This document shows positions 6,299 to 9,953 of a stretch of DNA of 9,953 bases, in pieces. Every line of letters starts with the position of its first letter. The stretch's first letter is position 1. The notes under the pieces are model-generated. The model was not told the DNA's origin. It worked only from the letters and a program-made list of their open reading frames with translations, and ran no database searches. The DNA is taken from assembly GCA_963540225.1 (NCBI GenBank), contig CAUTNH010000031.1:1-9953 (forward strand), given 5' to 3'. This stretch comes from CAUTNH01 sp963540225 (GTDB lineage: Bacteria > Bacillota_I > Bacilli_A > Acholeplasmatales > Acholeplasmataceae). The position numbers and the translations under genes are program-made.

Positions 6299-8839
6299 TT
6301 ATTTTTTAAATACAAAGAAAAATACAACACCAATTATTGTAAGTGCTATTACAATACTTATAACAACAGCGACTTTGGTTCCAACATTTAATACTTTACC
6401 ATTTGCTTTATCTTTTTGTTTTTTTTGCAATTTTTTATTTTTTCTACTATCAAATTTATCAAGATATCCAGGCATTTCATCAGTGATTAAATCGTTTTCA
6501 GAAGCATAAACTAAATCATTTCTTTCAACTGCAATTGGAGCAATTATTGTTGATGGTTCTAAATAATTAGGTTCAGCAGTAAAAGTGTTTTGACTAATAG
6601 GTTTATAGTTTTTCTTCATTGATTCTTCAAGGTCTTCTTCTCTTCTTTTTTCTTCTTCTAGTTTATCTTTTGTATAACTTGTTACATTTACACCCGAATT
6701 ATCCATTTTTAAATCGTTGAAAAAATCAAGATCATTAGATTTAGAATTTATCTCAACATGGCTTTGTTTTAATTTTTCTTCTTCTAATTGTTTTCTTTTT
6801 TCAAGTAGTTCTTTTTCTTGTTCTAGTCTTTCTTTTTCAAGAGAAAGTTTTTCTTCTTCTAATTGCTTTTTCTTTTCAGCAAGCAGAATATCTTCTTGTT
6901 TTTTTCTTTCATGTTCTTCTTTTTGTTTTTGAAGCTCTAAATCAGCAAAATTTATCTCAATTTGTTCAAGACCTTTTTTTATTTCCGTAATCTTACTTTT
7001 TAAAAGATCAAGTTTTAAATTTGCTTGATTTATAATAACTATTAAATCACTTTCAAGAGGTATTCCTTTATATTTAAGAGTAAGCTCTTCATTTAATAAA
7101 CTGCAATTACTAACTTCTCTTTCATAATTTGTCTTATTAGTTTTATAATCAAGAACAACATCATAGTTTATCTCATTAACAGGATTGAAATTTAAAAGCT
7201 CGACATTTGTTTTAAGTGCTTCAACCCTTGGTTCAATATCATATAACTTGTTTAAAAGATTTTTATATTTTTCTTTAAACTCAATTTTAAAGTTTTCATT
7301 TTCTTTTTGCTTTTCTATTTTTTCATTTGCTTTTTTTAATAAATCTTCTTCTTTTAATTTTTGATCTATTTGCATTAAAAGATTTTTTGATGTATCAATT
7401 TTTTTCTCCATTAGGAAAATAAAATCTCTAACATCATTTTTTCTATTGACCAAATCGTTATCAAAACATAATTTTAATTTTTCATCAATTATAGAGAATT
7501 CTTTTTTATAATCAATTATTAAATTTTCTAAATCTGATACTTCTTGATATAATTTTTCAATATTTTCTTCTCTTACGCTATTGCTATTTTCTAAAACGCT
7601 ATAAAGAGCGTTAACTCTCATTTCAACAGCGATTAATAAATTTCTTAAACTTACAATTTTCTTTCTTGATTCTGAAAATTTATCTTCTGAATTTTCTTTG
7701 CTAATTTCTAAATTTTTTTCTTCATATTTTTTATTATCAAGTTGTTCATCATCAATACTAACATTTAAATCTTCTTCTTGATTTATTTTTTTAACTTCTT
7801 CTTTAACAATAACATTATCATCTCTTGTGCTATCATCAATAAATGTTTTACTTTGATTTATATATCCAACCTCAACTTTTTGATAAAGTGGTTTTGCTTC
7901 TATCTCATGATATGCAGCCTCATCGTTAAATATTCCACTTTGTTCAAAGTTTTTAGCCTCATCTGATACTCCTTCTAAATCATTTAGTTCAATATTATAA
8001 ATTGAGTTAGATGATGGTTTAATATATATATCAGATGTTTGAATAGAACCGGATAGTATAAGTTCAATTATACTTTCCTTATTTAAATCAATAGTCAATT
8101 TAAGTTTATTATTTGTTGAAAATCTTTGAAGTTGAGTAATAGTCATTTTTACAAGTTCTGCTTCAACTTTTTCACTATATCTATTTGTTTCTTTAAGCTT
8201 GTTTATAATTTGGTCTAAAAATTCACCTTTTTTAAATCTTTGTGGAATTGCTAAATCATATTTAGCAGAAAGTTCTCTTATTTCACTAACTGTTGCAGAT
8301 TTATATAATACAGGTCTAAAAACATCAGGAGTAAGACCATCAATTTCTCCTTTTTTATCAATAAATACTTTGCTTAGTGAAAGATTATATCTTAGAATAT
8401 TATTAGTTATTTTTAGCTCTTTTATTTTTTCGGCTTCTTTAATTATAATTAAAAGATTATCTTCTGAAAATTTAACATCAATCATATAAGATAATATCAT
8501 AAGCCATAACTCTTTTAAATATTCATAATTTAAATTATCATCTTTAAATGATGCAAGTAAATTTTCAAGCTGATATTCAGAATATGTTAAAAACCAAGAC
8601 AGACGATATTTTTTCTCATCGGCTACTGTAAAACGAGTTTTAATTAGTTCTTGAACTGGATCATTTAAAACCTTTTTTAAAGCATCCATTCTTATTTTTT
8701 TAGGTATTCTAAAATCAAAAGAAAGCAATAACTCACTTGCTTGAAGACCTGTAAAACAGATAAAATTTTCAACCAAATCTGCTACCTTATAAGTTCTATT
8801 TTTTACAATTATTGCCGAGTTTACATTTAATCTATTCAT
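6299..8839 (-). CDS. Unrecognised 846-aa tail-anchored coiled-coil protein, first gene of the mutS operon
   Basis: I do not recognise this family. There is no N-terminal signal. Residues 1-180 look helical and globular, with a Tyr/Leu/Trp-rich part (79-120). Residues 183-217 (SEIRELSAKYDLAIP, then KKGEFLDQIINKL) and 231-263 (TITQLQRFSTNNKL, then NKESIIELIL) each resemble a HeH/SAP or Rho-N-like helix-extended loop-helix motif. Residues 280-390 are acidic and low in hydrophobics. From about 390 to 695 the chain is predicted coiled coil, ending in a Glu/Lys/Gln-rich helix with two copies of KQLEEEKL 25 residues apart. A Lys-rich stretch (799-815) precedes one membrane helix at about 821-843, ending FKK. 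This implies a cytoplasmic body held to the membrane by its tail. AGAGGGG (8849-8855) lies 9 nt before the ATG, supporting the start. A nucleic-acid or nucleoid tether is possible but unproven. Confidence 0.85.
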   Translation of the reverse strand: MNRLNVNSAIIVKNRTYKVADLVENFICFTGLQASELLLSFDFRIPKKIRMDALKKVLNDPVQELIKTRFTVADEKKYRLSWFLTYSEYQLENLLASFKDDNLNYEYLKELWLMILSYMIDVKFSEDNLLIIIKEAEKIKELKITNNILRYNLSLSKVFIDKKGEIDGLTPDVFRPVLYKSATVSEIRELSAKYDLAIPQRFKKGEFLDQIINKLKETNRYSEKVEAELVKMTITQLQRFSTNNKLKLTIDLNKESIIELILSGSIQTSDIYIKPSSNSIYNIELNDLEGVSDEAKNFEQSGIFNDEAAYHEIEAKPLYQKVEVGYINQSKTFIDDSTRDDNVIVKEEVKKINQEEDLNVSIDDEQLDNKKYEEKNLEISKENSEDKFSESRKKIVSLRNLLIAVEMRVNALYSVLENSNSVREENIEKLYQEVSDLENLIIDYKKEFSIIDEKLKLCFDNDLVNRKNDVRDFIFLMEKKIDTSKNLLMQIDQKLKEEDLLKKANEKIEKQKENENFKIEFKEKYKNLLNKLYDIEPRVEALKTNVELLNFNPVNEINYDVVLDYKTNKTNYEREVSNCSLLNEELTLKYKGIPLESDLIVIINQANLKLDLLKSKITEIKKGLEQIEINFADLELQKQKEEHERKKQEDILLAEKKKQLEEEKLSLEKERLEQEKELLEKRKQLEEEKLKQSHVEINSKSNDLDFFNDLKMDNSGVNVTSYTKDKLEEEKRREEDLEESMKKNYKPISQNTFTAEPNYLEPSTIIAPIAVERNDLVYASENDLITDEMPGYLDKFDSRKNKKLQKKQKDKANGKVLNVGTKVAVVISIVIALTIIGVVFFFVFKK
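6773..6865 (-). repeat. Exact 18-bp direct repeat inside the coiled-coil gene
   Basis: The 18-base word that encodes QLEEEK and flanking bases occurs at 6773-6790 and again at 6848-6865, exactly 75 bp (25 codons) apart and in the same frame. It produces the two KQLEEEKL copies in the charged helix. The interval is rich in Glu/Lys/Gln codons, so it may reflect local duplication or simply low-complexity codon choice. Such a repeat could allow length changes of 25 residues by slippage or recombination; this is inference. Confidence 0.6.
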
Positions 8840-8880
8840 TAAATTTTACCCCTCTCTTTATATTTTTAACATCTTATTAT

Positions 8881-8908
8881 ATTTTATAATAATTGAAAAC
8901 TTTTTCAA
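8881..8908 (-). promoter_or_regulatory. Probable promoter of the 846-aa gene / mutS operon
   Basis: On the minus strand TTGAAA (8908-8903) and TAAAAT (8886-8881) are separated by 16 bp, a reasonable sigma-A-type pair. It lies downstream of the ackA/PII terminators and about 40 bp before the ATG. Alternative -10 words are close by (TATAAT begins 5 bp further downstream, but at a poor 21-bp spacing from this -35), so the exact start point is uncertain. It is the only promoter-like region in front of the six-gene run. Confidence 0.5.
8893..8908. promoter_or_regulatory. Perfect 16-bp palindrome over the -35 region (possible operator)
   Basis: TTGAAAA and TTTTCAA form 7-bp perfect inverted arms around a 2-bp centre. 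The element covers the putative -35 box and the start of the spacer. Its size and position suit a dimeric repressor site, but arms of only A, T and one G/C pair can occur by chance in this base composition. No regulator gene is present in the window. Confidence 0.35.
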
Positions 8909-8921
8909 AATACTTTTACCT

Positions 8922-8941
8922 AAAAACCGCTATAAATAGCG
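8922..8941 (-). terminator. Second, weaker terminator-like hairpin after the ackA/PII operon
   Basis: On the minus strand CGCTA (8941-8937) pairs with TAGCG (8932-8928) around loop TTTA, followed by G and five T (8926-8922). The stem is short, but it lies just downstream of the main terminator and upstream of the next promoter, so a back-up terminator is the simplest reading. From the plus strand no T run follows. Confidence 0.5.
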
Positions 8942-8967
8942 ATAATCTAGCATTTTAAGTATATTTT

Positions 8968-8992
8968 AAAAATAAAAGGGCTATTTGCCCTT
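8968..8992 (-). terminator. Rho-independent terminator of the ackA/PII-like operon
   Basis: On the minus strand AAGGGC (8992-8987) pairs with GCCCTT (8981-8976) around AAATA, a GC-rich 6-bp stem by the standard of this DNA, followed by TTATTTTT (8975-8968). The last two bases of the stop codon TAA (8993-8991) are the first two of the stem, so the terminator begins within the coding sequence end, as it also does for aroQ. Confidence 0.82.
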
Positions 8993-9623
8993 ATTTAACA
9001 CCTATAATATTGTTTAACTCAATAGAAAATAAAATTCCTGTATTAGGCATATCAAAACTAAAATTTTTATCAAGCGATGAGACAATCTTTTTTTCTAACT
9101 CGTCATTACAAACTACAAACACAATCTCTTTTTCTGGTTCTATATTAGCATCAAAATATTTTTTAGCATATACACCCGATCCCCTAGCATTTATTATTGA
9201 TGCACCACGTGCACCAAGCATATTGGTTTTCTCAATTACCTTATTAGCATTTCCTTTATCAACAACTACAAATAGTGCTTTTGCCATGCCTAAACTCTCC
9301 TTATAAATTTTGCTTTCAAATCCAGATGAATTATTAAGTCTATAAATTGGAATAGTATATAAAAAGCCGTTAGTTTTAAATTTATCTGGAATTTTTTTAT
9401 ATTCATTTTTTATACTTGATAAATCATTTTCTAAATCAACTATACCGACTAATATCTCAGATAAAAAACTTCCAAGACCAATATTATTTAAAAATTTACT
9501 TCCACTAACCTCAGAAGATTCTAATATTAAAAATTTACTTATATCATCTTTAAAAATATTTTTACAAAAATTATCGAGATACGTCCTTGGAAAGTTTAAA
9601 ATTAAAAGATTAGGATTACCCAT
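8991..9623 (-). CDS. Two-domain PII-like (P-II family nitrogen regulator-like) protein
   Basis: 210-aa protein with no signal peptide or membrane segment. The C-terminal half (113-209) matches the PII-like family of low-GC anaerobes: MAKALFVVVDKGNANKVIE, then GARGASIINARGSG (137-150), IEPEKEIVFVV (161-171) and a final strand NTGILFSIELNNIIGV (194-209). The N-terminal half (5-98) seems to repeat the same strand-helix-strand order, ending in a parallel strand NGFLYTIPIYRL (85-96), but has lost the GARG/ARGSG loop. PII-like proteins bind effectors such as nucleotides between subunits; the uridylylated Tyr of classical GlnB is not evident. The ATG at 9623-9621 is preferred because both halves fit from there; it overlaps the ackA stop (ATGGGTAA) and has no clear ribosome site, suggesting coupling. 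A TTG at 9662 with GAAGAG upstream is an alternative start adding 13 residues. Target and ligand are unknown. Confidence 0.8.
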   Translation of the reverse strand: MGNPNLLILNFPRTYLDNFCKNIFKDDISKFLILESSEVSGSKFLNNIGLGSFLSEILVGIVDLENDLSSIKNEYKKIPDKFKTNGFLYTIPIYRLNNSSGFESKIYKESLGMAKALFVVVDKGNANKVIEKTNMLGARGASIINARGSGVYAKKYFDANIEPEKEIVFVVCNDELEKKIVSSLDKNFSFDMPNTGILFSIELNNIIGVK

Positions 9624-9953
9624 TTGATTTATCACATGCAATCTTATAGGTACTTCTTGCAATCATTAACTCTTCATTTGTAGGAATAACTAACGCTTTT
9701 ATCTTAGATGATTTTTTAGTTAAAAATGTTGGTTCTGAAACTTTTTGCATATTTTTTAAATAATCAACCTTTAATCCTAAAAACTCTATTTTTTCAAGAA
9801 TGCTTTTTCTTGTTGAAACAGAATTCTCACCAATTCCAGCAGTAAATATAATTGCATCAAGACCACCTAGTAAAACATAATAAGATCCGATATAGTCACA
9901 TATTCTTTTAACTTGAATATCAAGCGCAAGCCTTGCATAAGTATTTCCTTCTT
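9616..9953 (-). CDS. ackA: Acetate kinase, C-terminal fragment (5' part outside window)
   Basis: The last 112 codons of an acetate kinase, the ASKHA-fold enzyme that interconverts acetate plus ATP with acetyl phosphate plus ADP. Seen in order: a helix starting EGNTYARLALD, GLDAIIFTAGIGENS (nucleotide-binding loop of the second actin-like domain), LGLKVDY, and near the end VIPTNEELMIARSTY, which holds the conserved Glu after PTN implicated in the active site. The stop TAA is at 9618-9616, inside the next gene. About three quarters of the protein, including the substrate-binding arginines, lies beyond the window edge, so completeness cannot be judged. Translational overlap with the PII-like gene suggests the two products are made together. 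Confidence 0.93.
   Translation of the reverse strand, partial: EGNTYARLALDIQVKRICDYIGSYYVLLGGLDAIIFTAGIGENSVSTRKSILEKIEFLGLKVDYLKNMQKVSEPTFLTKKSSKIKALVIPTNEELMIARSTYKIACDKSNG

Noticed and set aside
6717..6932. Ser/Phe/Cys-rich plus-strand open frame opposite the coiled coil
   Set aside because: The Ser/Phe/Cys composition is exactly what Glu/Lys/Gln codons give when read backwards; no family features.
8199..8489. 96-codon plus-strand open frame inside the 846-aa gene
   Set aside because: It lies wholly antisense to a well-supported long gene with a good ribosome site; hydrophobic composition explained by strand reversal.
8840..8990. Riboswitch or structured leader upstream of the 846-aa gene
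   Set aside because: The two hairpins are each followed by T runs and lie upstream of the promoter, so they are better explained as terminators of the preceding operon; no known aptamer pattern seen.
9010..9306. 98-codon plus-strand open frame opposite the PII-like gene
   Set aside because: Antisense to a region with clear PII-like motifs; no independent support.
1..9953. CRISPR arrays, insertion sequences, prophage, tRNA or rRNA genes
   Set aside because: No regularly spaced repeats, transposase-like frames, terminal inverted repeats or tRNA-like cloverleaf segments were found; the window is filled by housekeeping genes.

Overview
The window is a very AT-rich (by eye well under 30% GC), densely packed bacterial chromosome segment. 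Every recognisable gene lies on the minus strand, so transcription runs from high to low coordinates. Trp is encoded by TGG, and TGA serves as a real stop (end of aroQ), so the standard bacterial code fits. The mutS-mutL-miaA order, a MutL with an endonuclease-type C-terminus, Shine-Dalgarno sites of the GGAG type and the base composition suggest a low-GC Bacillota-type organism (Bacilli, Clostridia or a Mollicutes-related but walled lineage). The sequence alone does not settle a genus.

Layout in transcription order: (1) 9953-8991, the 3' end of an acetate kinase gene (ackA) overlaps by 8 bp the start of a 210-aa protein made of two PII-like halves; a hairpin terminator follows, with a second hairpin 27 bp further on. 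(2) 8910-8840 is a short promoter region with a perfect 16-bp palindrome lying over the putative -35 box. (3) 8839-303 is a six-gene run with no internal gap longer than 1 nt: an unrecognised 846-aa tail-anchored coiled-coil protein, mutS, mutL, miaA, aroK and aroQ, ending in a terminator whose hairpin contains the aroQ stop codon. (4) 290-144 is a short spacer with a possible promoter, followed by the start of a lipoprotein gene that leaves the window at position 1.

Functionally, the long run joins post-replicative mismatch repair (MutS recognition, MutL nicking), tRNA A37 prenylation (MiaA) and two shikimate-pathway steps (3-dehydroquinate dehydratase and shikimate kinase). Its first gene has no assignable function. 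From sequence that protein has a helical N-terminal half with two possible HeH/SAP-like (Rho-N-like) helical motifs, a long charged coiled coil and one C-terminal membrane helix. It would be a cytoplasmic protein fixed to the membrane by its tail, translated immediately before MutS.

The points most worth following up are this membrane-anchored protein and its zero-gap junction with mutS, and the duplicated PII-like protein translationally linked to acetate kinase. The rest looks like ordinary housekeeping content in a compact arrangement.
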